Shown here: in pieces, positions 18,347 through 26,783 of the stretch
Numbering within the stretch: the stretch's first letter is position 1
Layout: every line of letters begins with the position of its first letter
Assembly: GCA_963850255.1 (NCBI GenBank)
Contig: CAWKLL010000011.1
Location: forward strand, 22,990-86,989
DNA length: 64,000 nt
Source: J054 sp963850255
GTDB taxonomy: Bacteria; Pseudomonadota; Gammaproteobacteria; Steroidobacterales; GCA-2729495
Direction: 5' to 3'
Notes under the pieces: generated by a model
Database searches by the model: none
Told to the model about the DNA's origin: nothing
Seen by the model: the letters and a program-made list of their open reading frames with translations, nothing else
Made by a program: the position numbers and the translations under genes

Positions 18347-18715
18347 TCAGTCGCAGGAAATGTCTTCGAAGAACTCGTGACTGTGATTGGGCAGCAGGTG
18401 CGGAATCAATTGCTTCGTTCTTGACGCCTGCACGTTCTTGGAAAACTGCATGCGGTCATCCACGCTGTCCCAGTGCTCGATGACCACGAACTGCGTGCCG
18501 GGATGTTCGTGTGGCGGCTCCGCATGTTTTGCCAGTTCTTCTTCCGAGTACATGGCCCTGACGGCGGCAGCCATGGTGCCGGGGCGGCCCTGGAACATCT
18601 TGCGTCCCTTAAACCCCTTTGCTTCGCGTAGCAGAGGCTCGAGGTCTGCATAGAACTGCGCCACCTCCTGCTCGTGGTCCGGCTTGGCGACGACCTGAAC
18701 AATGTAGTTTTCCAT
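18347..18715 (-). CDS. ABM-superfamily (antibiotic biosynthesis monooxygenase-like) protein
   Basis: 122 aa with the dimeric alpha/beta-barrel pattern: NYIVQVVAKPDHEQEV, a central RAMYSEEE segment, and QFVVIEHWDSVDDRMQFSKN. Members are small cofactor-free oxygenases or stress-related quinol oxygenases. Cytoplasmic, single domain. It lies just downstream of the zinc-binding protein gene on the same strand (58-bp gap), with no obvious functional link. Confidence 0.75.
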   Translation of the reverse strand: MENYIVQVVAKPDHEQEVAQFYADLEPLLREAKGFKGRKMFQGRPGTMAAAVRAMYSEEELAKHAEPPHEHPGTQFVVIEHWDSVDDRMQFSKNVQASRTKQLIPHLLPNHSHEFFEDISCD

Positions 18716-18773
18716 TTTCTGTATCCTCCCGAATTAACTTTTCTGTTTGTCGCGCCGCGCTGCCGTCAGTCGC

Positions 18774-19757
18774 TCACTGTGCGATAGCCAGGCGCAGGTT
18801 GGCCACGTTTTGCCGCATTACGCTCATGTAGTCGCCGGCGCCTGGCCGGTTTCCGCAGGGGTCGAGCGACACGCTGGCGACGTCCATCGCGGTCAGCGCC
18901 TGTACGCTCATCGGTAGCGGATCACCTTCCCAGATCATCATCCGCGCCGGGTGCCGCACGAGCGTGCGGGCCAGATCATTCATCTGCTCGTCGCTCGGCA
19001 TTTCGTCCGGCTCGAAGTGCACCGAGATTCCGTTGATGTCATACCGACGCTGCAGGTACTGGTAGACGGGATGCGAGAAAACCACCGGCGTATCGCCGAG
19101 CTGGGCGAACAGCGCCTCGAACTCCTGGTCCAACGCCTCCAGTTCTGCCTTCAGGGACGCGAAGCCTGCCTGGAAACGGGCTGCCGCGTCCGGCTGCCGC
19201 GCGCTGAGAGCCTCCCGGATCGCTGCCGCCTGGGCGATCGCGAGCCCGGGGTCGAGCCAGGTCGTAAAGGCAACCTGTCCCTCGTGGCTGTGCTCGGCAT
19301 CGTCGCCGTGGCTGTGAGTTGCTTCTTCGCCGATCATCAGATAGCGGTCGGCGATGCGCTCCGAGGTATTGACCAGCTTGTCAGCGGGTAGCGAGACCAG
19401 CCGAGCCCATCCTGCGTACCCGGCGCCGTTCAACAAGATCAGGTCTGCCTTCTGGAACGCCGCAATGTCCTGGCCCGACGGGGCCCATCCAGCGGGGTCG
19501 CCTTCCGGCGGGGCCGGAAACACGACCTCCACCCTGTCGCCGCCGATGCGGGTGGCGAAGTAAGCGAGGGGATAGTTGACTGTGTACACGCTAAGACGGT
19601 CCTCGACCGCGGCCGGCGCCGTCGAGTCCGGCCCTGATTCCAGGGAGGCATCCTGGCCACAGGCCGCTGCGAGCAACCCGAGGGCCACGACTGCCGGCCA
19701 ATGCTGCCATTCGTAGCCAAGGCGTCTGGACAATTCGGTTTGAGCTTGCCTGTTCAT
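18774..19757 (-). CDS. Zinc ABC transporter substrate-binding lipoprotein (AztC/ZnuA-like)
   Basis: 327 aa from ATG 19757 (GGGAG five bases upstream). The lipobox is LLAAAC. The cluster A-I metal-binding fold is recognisable: VYTVNYPLAYFATRIGGDRV, the Gly-rich LLNGAGYAGWA, a short His-rich loop (HSHGDDAEHSHEG), and VVFSHPVYQYLQRRY with a ligand His. The usual DPHxWLDP strand reads FTTWLDP, so one canonical His is absent. It lies 19 bp downstream of an AztD-like gene, pointing to an AztC-type protein. No permease or ATPase gene is in the window. Confidence 0.75.
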   Translation of the reverse strand: MNRQAQTELSRRLGYEWQHWPAVVALGLLAAACGQDASLESGPDSTAPAAVEDRLSVYTVNYPLAYFATRIGGDRVEVVFPAPPEGDPAGWAPSGQDIAAFQKADLILLNGAGYAGWARLVSLPADKLVNTSERIADRYLMIGEEATHSHGDDAEHSHEGQVAFTTWLDPGLAIAQAAAIREALSARQPDAAARFQAGFASLKAELEALDQEFEALFAQLGDTPVVFSHPVYQYLQRRYDINGISVHFEPDEMPSDEQMNDLARTLVRHPARMMIWEGDPLPMSVQALTAMDVASVSLDPCGNRPGAGDYMSVMRQNVANLRLAIAQ

Positions 19758-19776
19758 GTCAACTCCCGGGCCCGCG

Positions 19777-21033
19777 CTACCGGTTTTCACTGAGTGCTGC
19801 TGCGCGCTCAGCGGCAGCCTGGGGTTCTGCCAGGACGATACGCGTGGGTTCGCCGCCGACGTCGAAGTAGCGTGTGATTTCCGCAGTCTCGAGGTCCACC
19901 ACCGCGATACGTCCCTCGTGGGGCAGGCTCACGTAGGCCTTGCCGTGCATCGACTTGATGTCAGGCAGGATCGCCTTGTCGACGTGTTCGTGATAGTCCT
20001 TCGCGAAGGGTTTCGCGACTTCCGCGGTGCGCAGAAGCTCACCGCTGTTGCCATCGCGAATCTGCAGTACGCCGCCACGCGTCAGGCTCAAGAAATATTG
20101 ACTGCCTTCCGTCATCCACTGGCGGATCGACGCTCCCAGTGAGACGACTTCGAACTGATACGGTTCCACCGCTGTATCGAGACGGTAGACGATCGGCAGC
20201 ACGTCCTCGGTGTAGCCCCACAGTATTCGGCCGGGCCCGTCCATAAACGCACCAATGCGCTGCGGTTCCGGATAGGGAATGCGGCCCACCACCTGGTTCT
20301 TCTCGTTGCCGCGCGTGCCGACGACCATCACGTCCCGCATGCAGGCGTAGAACAATCGGCCCGTGGCCTCGTCTTTGCCTTTGCCGTGGGTGATCGGACA
20401 GCCTTCGATCCTGGTGACTTCTTCACCCGTCTTGCTGTCGATCACCTGCACGTAGCCCTTGCGCAGGTGCCCCACGTAGAGGCTGTCGCCCTCTTCCAAA
20501 TAGAAATAGTGGTCCGGTGCGCCCAGCTTATAGGTGTGCGCAGCGACTTGTCCCAAACCGGTGAACGCATTGTCGTCCAGGATGATGAACTCGGCGGTGC
20601 CTTCCATCATCAGCGCATCCCTGCCGCCGACGGTGAGCATGCGGTTTTCCCAACCCGGCCCGGGTGTGTCCACCGGGATGGTTCGGGCCACGTAGGGCGG
20701 ATAAAACTTGCCGTCCGTCTCATCGAAGCCGGTATGCACCACGGTGATGAAATCCCGATAGGTGCTGCGGCCGCGCATCGTGAACAGGTGCTGTTCATCC
20801 GAGCTCAGTGCCAGGCTCATGATGTAGGGCGGGGTCGAGAGCCGCGTGACCATCTCGCCCGATGGCAGGTCCAGGGCCACCAGGTCGCCATTGGTTGCGT
20901 CAGCGACAAATAGGCGCGCATCGGCCGCGGTCGGTTCCGCGGTGCGCGGAAAATCGCCGTGCGCCGAGGCCAATACAGGCCAGATAAACAGCAGGATGGC
21001 AACGGCCGGTAGCGAAATCGACGTCTTGCGCAT
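19777..21033 (-). CDS. AztD-like periplasmic beta-propeller (candidate zinc metallochaperone)
   Basis: 418 aa with a signal peptide (ISLPAVAILLFIWPVLASA) and a mature N-terminus beginning HGDFPRT. YVTN/YncE-type blades are visible (ARLFVADATNGDLVALDL, YVQVIDSKTGEEV, RIAVVDLETAEITRYFDVGG). Several His lie in exposed turns (PITHGKG, KDYHEHVDKA, SMHGKAYVSLPHEG). Size, fold, His content and pairing with a zinc-binding protein match AztD, which passes zinc to AztC. Assignment rests on context and general pattern only. Likely first gene of a two-gene operon. Confidence 0.65.
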   Translation of the reverse strand: MRKTSISLPAVAILLFIWPVLASAHGDFPRTAEPTAADARLFVADATNGDLVALDLPSGEMVTRLSTPPYIMSLALSSDEQHLFTMRGRSTYRDFITVVHTGFDETDGKFYPPYVARTIPVDTPGPGWENRMLTVGGRDALMMEGTAEFIILDDNAFTGLGQVAAHTYKLGAPDHYFYLEEGDSLYVGHLRKGYVQVIDSKTGEEVTRIEGCPITHGKGKDEATGRLFYACMRDVMVVGTRGNEKNQVVGRIPYPEPQRIGAFMDGPGRILWGYTEDVLPIVYRLDTAVEPYQFEVVSLGASIRQWMTEGSQYFLSLTRGGVLQIRDGNSGELLRTAEVAKPFAKDYHEHVDKAILPDIKSMHGKAYVSLPHEGRIAVVDLETAEITRYFDVGGEPTRIVLAEPQAAAERAAALSENR

Positions 21034-21226
21034 GGTCAGTAATCCTCGGAAAAAGTATCAAGAGTCCACAGCACATACACGCTGAGCGCCACTGCATGCG
21101 TTCCGCTCGCGCTTTGTGACCAGTCATTATTATAGTGCGTTGAACAGCAAAGCCAAATGCGTATTTGCCCCGGGCGGGCATCGGTAACTCGCGCACAGAC
21201 AGCGAGACAACAGACAGGAGCGCCGT
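21034..21226. promoter_or_regulatory. Divergent promoter region, AztD-like and bufferin-like genes
   Basis: A 193-bp region shared by two divergent metal-related genes. An AT-rich core, CAGTCATTATTATAGTGCG, lies near 21121 in otherwise GC-rich DNA and could hold promoter or repressor sites. I do not see a clear Zur palindrome. Confidence 0.3.
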
Positions 21227-21511
21227 ATGAAAAACCGTAGTCAGGCTAAGGGCGTTGCGTTGGCGACGATGGCTGCCGGACTGTTTGCTGCGTTGCCGCT
21301 GACTGCGGTCGCGCATTCCGACGCCGACGAGGGCCACGCGCATAGCGGGACGAACGGCAAGTGTATCGGCGGCAACGCCTGCAACGGCCAGAGCGCCTGC
21401 AAGACGGCCAGCAGCCAGTGTGCCGGCCAGAACGCCTGTCAGGGCGAGGGTTTTTCCATTACCACGGCTGAGGACTGCGACGAACGGGGCGGCACTTTCG
21501 AACAGGCCTGA
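21227..21511 (+). CDS. Bufferin-like Cys-rich exported peptide (BufA2-type)
   Basis: 94 aa; ATG preceded by AGGAG. The signal peptide (GVALATMAAGLFAALPLTAVA) is followed by a His/Asp-rich start (HSDADEGHAHS) and a Cys array: KCIGGNAC, GQSACKT, SSQCAGQNAC and EDCDERGG, six Cys in all. The GxNxCxGQSACKT...CxGQNAC pattern matches bufferins, peptides that bind copper in the periplasm after modification by a DUF692-type (MNIO) enzyme. No BufB or BufC gene is adjacent, so modification would need a distant enzyme. The neighbouring genes suggest a metal-handling role. Confidence 0.7.
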   Translation: MKNRSQAKGVALATMAAGLFAALPLTAVAHSDADEGHAHSGTNGKCIGGNACNGQSACKTASSQCAGQNACQGEGFSITTAEDCDERGGTFEQA

Positions 21512-21524
21512 CCGTCGCTGGCCG

Positions 21525-22436
21525 CTAGCCGGGATCAACCGGCAGCGGATGCGCTTCGAAAAACGCCCAGATGAGTTGCGTGGCCGGCAGCTCGCTGACG
21601 GATTTGGCGCCAAGCCAATTCACGAACCGGTCTGCCACCGGTGTGCCGGGCCAGGTGTGGCCGGCCGATTCTGATCGATAGAACACTACGTGCGCGCCAT
21701 CGCGACAGCCCGGCCAGGACAGGCGGGCATCGTCGTCGGTCATGGCCTGCTGGTCCGGCTGCGCGGCGCAGCCATTGTTAGTCACCCATCCGGCGATCGC
21801 GTCCTCCACGCCCATGCGCCAGTAGTCCGGTGAATCCGGCTGCAGCTCATAGTGGTTGATGCTGTCTTTCCGGCCATGAAACGCGATCACCGGCACCGGC
21901 CGCGCCGGCGCACAGTCCTCCGGGAAGCGCACGCCGCCCACCGCGCCGATGGCCGCGACCATCCGCGACAGGTCACAGGCCAGCCGACTGCTCATGCGCG
22001 CACCGCCGGAAAAGCCGGTGGCGTAGATTCGATCCGTGTCCACAGAGTACTGCACGGCCAGGTGCTTGATCAGCGCGGCAACAAAGGCGACATCGTCGAC
22101 GGCATCGGCGTGCAGGTCGACATTCCAGGTCAGCCGCTGGTCGCTGGCGCGCGGATACTTTGCCACGGGCGCCACCAGCAGGAAGCCTTCTTGCTCGGCC
22201 AGCGCGGACAAGCCGGATAGCTCCATCTGCGACTCGGGCGTGGCACCGGTGCCGTGGAATTCGAGTACCAGTGGGGCAGCATTCCCTGCCCGGTACGCGG
22301 CCGGAACCAACAGGATCCATTCACGTTCAACGCCGTCGACAACCATCGCCTGATTTTTCGCCGGGTTTTCCAGCGCGCAGCCGGGTCCAGCGAGTAACCC
22401 GAGCAGCGCAGCCAGTCCGAAGTTCAGTTTTGGCAT
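21525..22436 (-). CDS. Secreted PHB depolymerase-family esterase (LpqC-like)
   Basis: 303 aa with a signal peptide whose GLLAGPGC could act as a lipobox. The esterase fold is clear: LVLEFHGTGATPES for the oxyanion site, nucleophile Ser in TGFSGGARMSSRLAC, Asp in FHGRKDSINHY, and His in SAGHTWPG. Related to family-1 carbohydrate esterases and polyhydroxybutyrate depolymerases; feruloyl or acetyl esterase activity is equally possible. Convergent with the bufferin gene. Confidence 0.8.
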   Translation of the reverse strand: MPKLNFGLAALLGLLAGPGCALENPAKNQAMVVDGVEREWILLVPAAYRAGNAAPLVLEFHGTGATPESQMELSGLSALAEQEGFLLVAPVAKYPRASDQRLTWNVDLHADAVDDVAFVAALIKHLAVQYSVDTDRIYATGFSGGARMSSRLACDLSRMVAAIGAVGGVRFPEDCAPARPVPVIAFHGRKDSINHYELQPDSPDYWRMGVEDAIAGWVTNNGCAAQPDQQAMTDDDARLSWPGCRDGAHVVFYRSESAGHTWPGTPVADRFVNWLGAKSVSELPATQLIWAFFEAHPLPVDPG

Positions 22437-22517
22437 CGGTTCATGCCCGCGCCTGAAGATAGACGTAACTCTTGCATAGCGCGGCCCCGGTCGCTTTTGT
22501 TGTTTGCCAACTTATCG

Positions 22518-23264
22518 CTACTTCTGCACAACGCTGCCCGATATTTCAGGCTGTGTGTCTCTCTGATTGACGTACTGCGTAATGTGCGCCGCCGCCAACA
22601 GAATCACCACACTAATAATCGGCTCGCCGATATTGCTGAAAATGCCGCCGGTCTTGCTATACGGAATCGCAAAGAACACCAGCGCGCCCGTGGCACCCAG
22701 GAACAGCCACTTGTAGCCGATCTTCCACCACAGGTAACCGCCGAACAGGATCATCATGTTACTCATGGTGATGGCCGGGATCGGCGGAATGGCCTTGCCG
22801 GCACCGATCACAGCATCCGCGCTGCAGGCGGTGTAGTCGGTGATACGCGTGGTGTAGCGCAGCGTATCGGCAAAGCAGGACGGGTACAGGGTGGCGTTAT
22901 AAAAGCGCCACAGATCGTCCAGCATGAAATAGGTTGCCAGCAGGCAGAACCCGCCGATGACGAACTTCGGCTGCGCCCATTTGAAACCGGCCTGCTTGGC
23001 CATGGAGCCGAGCGCGATGAAAGTGAGGGGCAACAAGATGTAGTGGCCCAGGAAGCGAACTACGTTCATGGCAATCAACAGGTCGCCTTCGCCCAGGGTG
23101 CTGCCGATGCCGATGACGAAGTTGTCGTACCAAAGCAGTCCCAGCGGTGTGGTGGCCAGCCACTGCGCGGTGCTGGGGAATTTTCGGTACAGGCGCAGGG
23201 CCCAGATCAGGATGGCGAAGTCCAGTACGGCGGTGACGAGAAAGGCGACGGATAAAAGGCCCAT
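22518..23264 (-). CDS. Polytopic membrane protein of unknown function
   Basis: 248 aa from ATG 23264. About six hydrophobic segments, starting LLSVAFLVTAVLDFAILIWAL and including LLPLTFIALGSMA, FVIGGFCLLATYFM and ISVVILLAAAHI. A loop of about 40 residues between helices contains two Cys (YPSCFADTLRY, DYTACSADAVIG) that could form a periplasmic disulfide. Family not recognised. The longer frame upstream has no signal features and is discounted. Confidence 0.7.
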   Translation of the reverse strand: MGLLSVAFLVTAVLDFAILIWALRLYRKFPSTAQWLATTPLGLLWYDNFVIGIGSTLGEGDLLIAMNVVRFLGHYILLPLTFIALGSMAKQAGFKWAQPKFVIGGFCLLATYFMLDDLWRFYNATLYPSCFADTLRYTTRITDYTACSADAVIGAGKAIPPIPAITMSNMMILFGGYLWWKIGYKWLFLGATGALVFFAIPYSKTGGIFSNIGEPIISVVILLAAAHITQYVNQRDTQPEISGSVVQK

Positions 23265-23472
23265 GGTGGTGCGGCTTCCTGCAGGGTGATTGCGGCAGTG
23301 TAGCGAAGCCTGTAACAGCGGATAGCAAGCAATAGCGGGCTGTTTCCTGTGCGAATTCCCGCAGCTGCTGCACAAGTTTGCCGGCGCCAAGTGCCGGTGC
23401 TATATTGATTTTTCCGATGACGCACCCCGGCGACCCTAGGTTGCCTTGAATAAGATTAAGGGGGGGTGCGAG

Positions 23473-24189
23473 ATGCACGCGTTAGATAGCTGTCGTTTGT
23501 GGCGAGCTTTCAGCTCAGCCTGGGCAATAGCTTGTGTTTGCCTGTTTGCCTTGCTGATCCCGGCGTCTGCCATGGCCGCGCCGGTGAACGCCATCCCCGG
23601 GCTGGTCTCCATCAGTTTCTGGGAGCGTACCGGCGGTACCGGGCCGACAGAATCTGTATTCGCTGTCGACGGTCCGGAACTCACGGTGCGGCTGGCCGAT
23701 CCCCTGGGTTTCGGCAACAACGATATATCCGGTGCTACATCGGAGTTTTACGATGTGTACTACTCCGATGAAGACGGTTCGTTCAATCTCAATGGCGAGT
23801 ACCTTTCCATCGAGGGTGTTTACCTGCAGCCGCTGCCCGCCGGCGGCGGGCTGAACCTGGCCGAGATTGGCCTGAACTTTGACGGCGAAGCCACCGAGTT
23901 TGGCAACTTCGTCGCAAGTTTCGTCGCGCTGGGTGACAACGCGTTTCCGAGTATCGTCGAACGCGCCATTGATGGAGACCTGCTTACGCATACCTCCATG
24001 GGCAACACCTTTGAGTCTGACCAGCGCCTGCGCGTGACGCTGGGTTTTGAATCGTCCTCCGGCCCGGTGATACCGATTCCCGCGGCCGCCTGGCTGTTTG
24101 CATCAGCGCTTGGCGTGCTTGGCTGGGTGCGGCGACGGACGCACCCGCCTCATCGGGACTATGGCCTGCAGGTCAGTGAGTACTTTTAA
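23473..24189 (+). CDS. VPLPA/PEP-CTERM-type surface protein 1
   Basis: 238 aa from ATG 23473 (AAGGGGGG upstream). A signal peptide is followed by an acidic beta-rich domain and a sorting tail VIPIPAAAWLFASALGVLGWVRRR: a PxPAAAWLF motif, a hydrophobic helix and basic residues. This is the exosortase-type C-terminal signal. The tail continues 16 residues past the arginines, which is longer than usual. No exosortase gene is in the window. It pairs with a similar gene 67 bp downstream. Confidence 0.8.
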   Translation: MHALDSCRLWRAFSSAWAIACVCLFALLIPASAMAAPVNAIPGLVSISFWERTGGTGPTESVFAVDGPELTVRLADPLGFGNNDISGATSEFYDVYYSDEDGSFNLNGEYLSIEGVYLQPLPAGGGLNLAEIGLNFDGEATEFGNFVASFVALGDNAFPSIVERAIDGDLLTHTSMGNTFESDQRLRVTLGFESSSGPVIPIPAAAWLFASALGVLGWVRRRTHPPHRDYGLQVSEYF

Positions 24190-24256
24190 ACATTAAACCC
24201 GTCAGCATTGCTGATGGCGATAAGAATCAATAACTAGATAGAAATAGGGGACCACA

Positions 24257-24955
24257 ATGACTACTAAATCGAGCCGTTCGCGTAGGCAAATTTTTCACTC
24301 ACTGGCTGGCATGGTGTTTAGCGTGCTGCTGGTTACCGCCCAGGCCCAGGCCGGCGCGTTGCAGGTGGATGACCCCTGGCAGACCGCTGGCAGTAACACC
24401 GGCACTGTGGACGGGGTCTCCCTGACGGCGACTTTGCAGAACGACCAATGGCGCAGCGTCTACAGCAACGACACCGACTTGTACCCGCGCACTGATTTAT
24501 GGGGCGCGAACGCCTTGCCCGCGGGTATCGTGGGTGATTTTTTCAGCCATACTTTTCAGGACAATACAGACGATACGCTGACCATTGTTCTGGGTGCGGC
24601 TCTCACCAACCCGATCTTTTTCATCGGCGATCTGGACGTGGTGGGTTCCAGCGTCACTGTTAACGGCCCGCAGGGTGACCGCGTTTACACCAACAATGCC
24701 GACAGCGAGTGGAATGGCAACGTGCTGACCACGCTGGTCGGTGCCGGTGAAGATCGTACCGGCGCCTTTGCTACCGTACTCTTTCTAGGCACCTATGCGG
24801 CAGATAGCGAATTCGTCTTCGACATCAACTATCAGTTCGACACCTTCTCCAGCGACAACATGGCCATTGGCGTGGGCGTGATCCCAATCCCGGCGGCGGC
24901 CTGGCTGTTTGCGTCTGCCCTGGGTGTGCTTGGCTGGATGCGTCGTCGCCGCTAA
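24257..24955 (+). CDS. VPLPA/PEP-CTERM-type surface protein 2
   Basis: 232 aa; ATG preceded by AGGGGA. Signal peptide (SLAGMVFSVLLVTAQAQAG), a beta-rich acidic domain, and a sorting tail VIPIPAAAWLFASALGVLGWMRRRR, almost identical to that of the upstream gene while the body differs. Shared tail with divergent body suggests domain shuffling or strong conservation of the sorting signal. Probably exported and processed by an exosortase. Confidence 0.8.
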   Translation: MTTKSSRSRRQIFHSLAGMVFSVLLVTAQAQAGALQVDDPWQTAGSNTGTVDGVSLTATLQNDQWRSVYSNDTDLYPRTDLWGANALPAGIVGDFFSHTFQDNTDDTLTIVLGAALTNPIFFIGDLDVVGSSVTVNGPQGDRVYTNNADSEWNGNVLTTLVGAGEDRTGAFATVLFLGTYAADSEFVFDINYQFDTFSSDNMAIGVGVIPIPAAAWLFASALGVLGWMRRRR

Positions 24956-25102
24956 GCCCGGTACTTTTCCTTCCCGGTACTACTTCGTTCCCCGGCTGGC
25001 GCGGCCAGTATTCGGTTGCTGCTGGTACTTGCCCGGGAGTAAGCCGCGCGGATGTGAGAGAGTCTGGTCTCTCGAGTTGCCCGATGAGGTGCAGCTAATC
25101 CG

Positions 25103-25123
25103 CAAATAAACCCGGCGCCTTTC
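25103..25123 (-). repeat. RAYT-type short repeat
   Basis: CAAATAAACCCGGCGCCTTTC, with a more degenerate doublet (CCCGGTACTTTTCC, CCCGGTACTACTTCG) at 24958-24990. It lies upstream of the DUF1838 gene at 25151. Confidence 0.5.
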
Positions 25124-25150
25124 CCGGCCGCTTTCCCAGGAGGAATCACC

Positions 25151-26128
25151 ATGTCCAGCAAACCCAAAGACAGCAATCCCCGTCGCAAAGTCCTGCAAGG
25201 CATGGCCGGAGTCGGCACGGCGGCGCTGCTCAGCGCCTGTAGTCCGTCGGCGCCGACCGCGCCGCCTGCCGCAAAGCGTGAGCCGGTGCGCTTCGACGAC
25301 CCGGAGTGGAACCGCGATGCGCTGGCGCGTATGAGCGGCAATATGGATTTCGGCAAGGTCAAGCACGGCTGGTACGGCGGCTCTGTGCTGGGGGTGCGTG
25401 AAGGCGAAGCGCTGCGGCCGCTGATGGACTTCGAAGGCTTCTCGTCCATCCGACTGGTCGATAACGGCGACGGCAGCTACCAGCGGTTGCTGCGCGAGAC
25501 GGTGTACTACAAAGACCTGGCAACCGGTGAGGTGATGGATACCTACGTGAATCCATACACCGACGAAGAGGTCAGGGTGGTGCCGGTTACCAATGACCCG
25601 TTCAACCAGGTGATTTCGCAATACGCCCCCAAGGGTCCAAGCTATGGCGGTTTACGCGAGGTTAAGCAGGAGCGCAAGCCATTGCAGCTGGCCTGGAAGA
25701 TCACCAAGCCGGATACCGTCACGCTGTCACGAGACATCCACCTTTACTACCCGTCGGCGCTGCAGCCGGCCGAGTGGCCGCGCGAGTCGTCCGGCAAGAT
25801 GGTGCGCGTATCGGAATTCTTCCGTCATGTGGTTTCGAAAGACGACCTGGAAAACCCGGAGCTGACCGCCATCGAGTACAACGGCACCTGGGCGCGCGTG
25901 ACCCCGTGGCTGCCCTGGATGCTGATGGGCCAGGCCGAAGGCCACATCATGTACATGGGCCGGATGGGCAGCTTCAACAACCTCGACATGCTCTCACCGC
26001 AGGTGCGCGCCTACGCCGAGAAAAATCATCCGCAGTACTTTGACGCGCCGGAGGAGTGGGTCGAGCCCAGTCTTTCGAGCCTGGAAGATTACGCGCGGAC
26101 GCAGACGCCGGCGCCGGTGAAGATGTAA
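25151..26128 (+). CDS. DUF1838 family protein with Tat/lipobox signal
   Basis: 325 aa; ATG preceded by AGGAGG. The N-terminus combines twin Arg (PRRKVLQGMAG) with a lipobox (TAALLSAC), so it may be a Tat-exported lipoprotein. DUF1838 hallmarks are KHGWYGGSVLGV, DLATGEVMDTYVNPYT and TPWLPWMLMGQAEGHIMYMG. It aligns along its length with the frameshifted paralogue at 10024 and shows where that gene's reading frame was lost. Enzymatic role unknown. CTERM genes are upstream. Confidence 0.8.
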   Translation: MSSKPKDSNPRRKVLQGMAGVGTAALLSACSPSAPTAPPAAKREPVRFDDPEWNRDALARMSGNMDFGKVKHGWYGGSVLGVREGEALRPLMDFEGFSSIRLVDNGDGSYQRLLRETVYYKDLATGEVMDTYVNPYTDEEVRVVPVTNDPFNQVISQYAPKGPSYGGLREVKQERKPLQLAWKITKPDTVTLSRDIHLYYPSALQPAEWPRESSGKMVRVSEFFRHVVSKDDLENPELTAIEYNGTWARVTPWLPWMLMGQAEGHIMYMGRMGSFNNLDMLSPQVRAYAEKNHPQYFDAPEEWVEPSLSSLEDYARTQTPAPVKM

Positions 26129-26140
26129 GGGAGATTAAGG

Positions 26141-26184
26141 CGTCGAACCGAATTTAGCCCTGACTTTCGAAAAAATCGGTTCGA
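26141..26184. repeat. Inverted pair of GTCGAACCGATTT ends (copy E)
   Basis: GTCGAACCGAATTT and AAAAAATCGGTTCGAC face each other across about 15 bp, so the left ends of two family members form a hairpin-capable pair just after the DUF1838 stop. Confidence 0.55.
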
Positions 26185-26195
26185 CTCCTGCGCCC

Positions 26196-26223
26196 TTGGC
26201 CGCGCAATGAGTTGCGCGGCCAA
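26196..26223. other. Perfect 12-bp hairpin
   Basis: TTGGCCGCGCAA, loop TGAG, TTGCGCGGCCAA. It is followed by A rather than T on the plus strand, so it is not a standard intrinsic terminator in either direction. It may still act as a transcript end or processing site for the DUF1838 mRNA. Confidence 0.5.
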
Positions 26224-26236
26224 AAAACGTAACACT

Positions 26237-26259
26237 GAAAATAGACCCGGTACCTTTTC
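26237..26259 (-). repeat. RAYT-type short repeat
   Basis: GAAAATAGACCCGGTACC then TTTTC, in the gap between the DUF1838 gene and the small lipoprotein gene. Confidence 0.7.
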
Positions 26260-26407
26260 ATTAACGTCGAAGACCGATTGCGAATGTGACCCATCGTCGA
26301 CTTTGGGAACGAGGTCGCCGGCAATCCGCCCGGTTCGTGAAGGCCGTCACGGCTGGAGTGATCGGGTACTCGTAGGGTATTTCTGAGGCACTCACTGGAG
26401 GCCCGCA

Positions 26408-26728
26408 ATGCAGCAAACATCGGCCGTCGACATGCCGGCGCAGCTTCGGCGCAAGGGCATACTTCTTATCGCGGTTATTGGCCTCGCTGCAGGTTGCACG
26501 GCTCCGCCGCAGGCGCCCGAACGGGGCAATGCGCTGCTACTGGTCAGCCTGCTGGATGGGTCCATCGTCGGGCAACAGATCGATGCCGATGCAGATATCT
26601 GTATGAAGGCCAACGACTCACCGGCCACTACCTGCCTCAGTCGCGGCACGCCGCTGATGGATACCAGCGGTCAGACCATCGTCGGCTACGAGATGGTGCA
26701 GACGGAAATTTCGCTTTTGCCCCGCTGA
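26408..26728 (+). CDS. Small lipoprotein of unknown function
   Basis: 106 aa. The signal peptide (RRKGILLIAVIGLAAGC) ends in a lipobox. The 60-residue mature part holds a Cys pair (DICMKAN, TTCLSRG) that may form a disulfide. Its stop merges with the A-tract of a terminator for the convergent gene. Family not recognised. Confidence 0.6.
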   Translation: MQQTSAVDMPAQLRRKGILLIAVIGLAAGCTAPPQAPERGNALLLVSLLDGSIVGQQIDADADICMKANDSPATTCLSRGTPLMDTSGQTIVGYEMVQTEISLLPR

Positions 26729-26763
26729 AAAAAAGCGCCGCACACCAGAAGGCATGCGGCGCT
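26728..26763 (-). terminator. Rho-independent terminator for the repeat-protein gene
   Basis: 9-bp stem AGCGCCGCA / TGCGGCGCT with a 12-nt loop; on the minus strand it is followed by seven U residues. It lies about 20 bp beyond the restored stop of the convergent gene. Confidence 0.75.
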
Positions 26764-26783
26764 CGTTCAAATTGCAGATGACC

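Noticed and set aside
22443..23255. 270-aa plus-strand frame opposite the membrane protein
   Set aside because: Gln/Arg/His-rich and soluble; the other strand encodes coherent membrane helices.
26175..26223. GGTTCGACTCC followed by a hairpin, resembling a tRNA T-arm
   Set aside because: No matching acceptor, D or anticodon stems; the string belongs to the GTCGAACCGATTT repeat.
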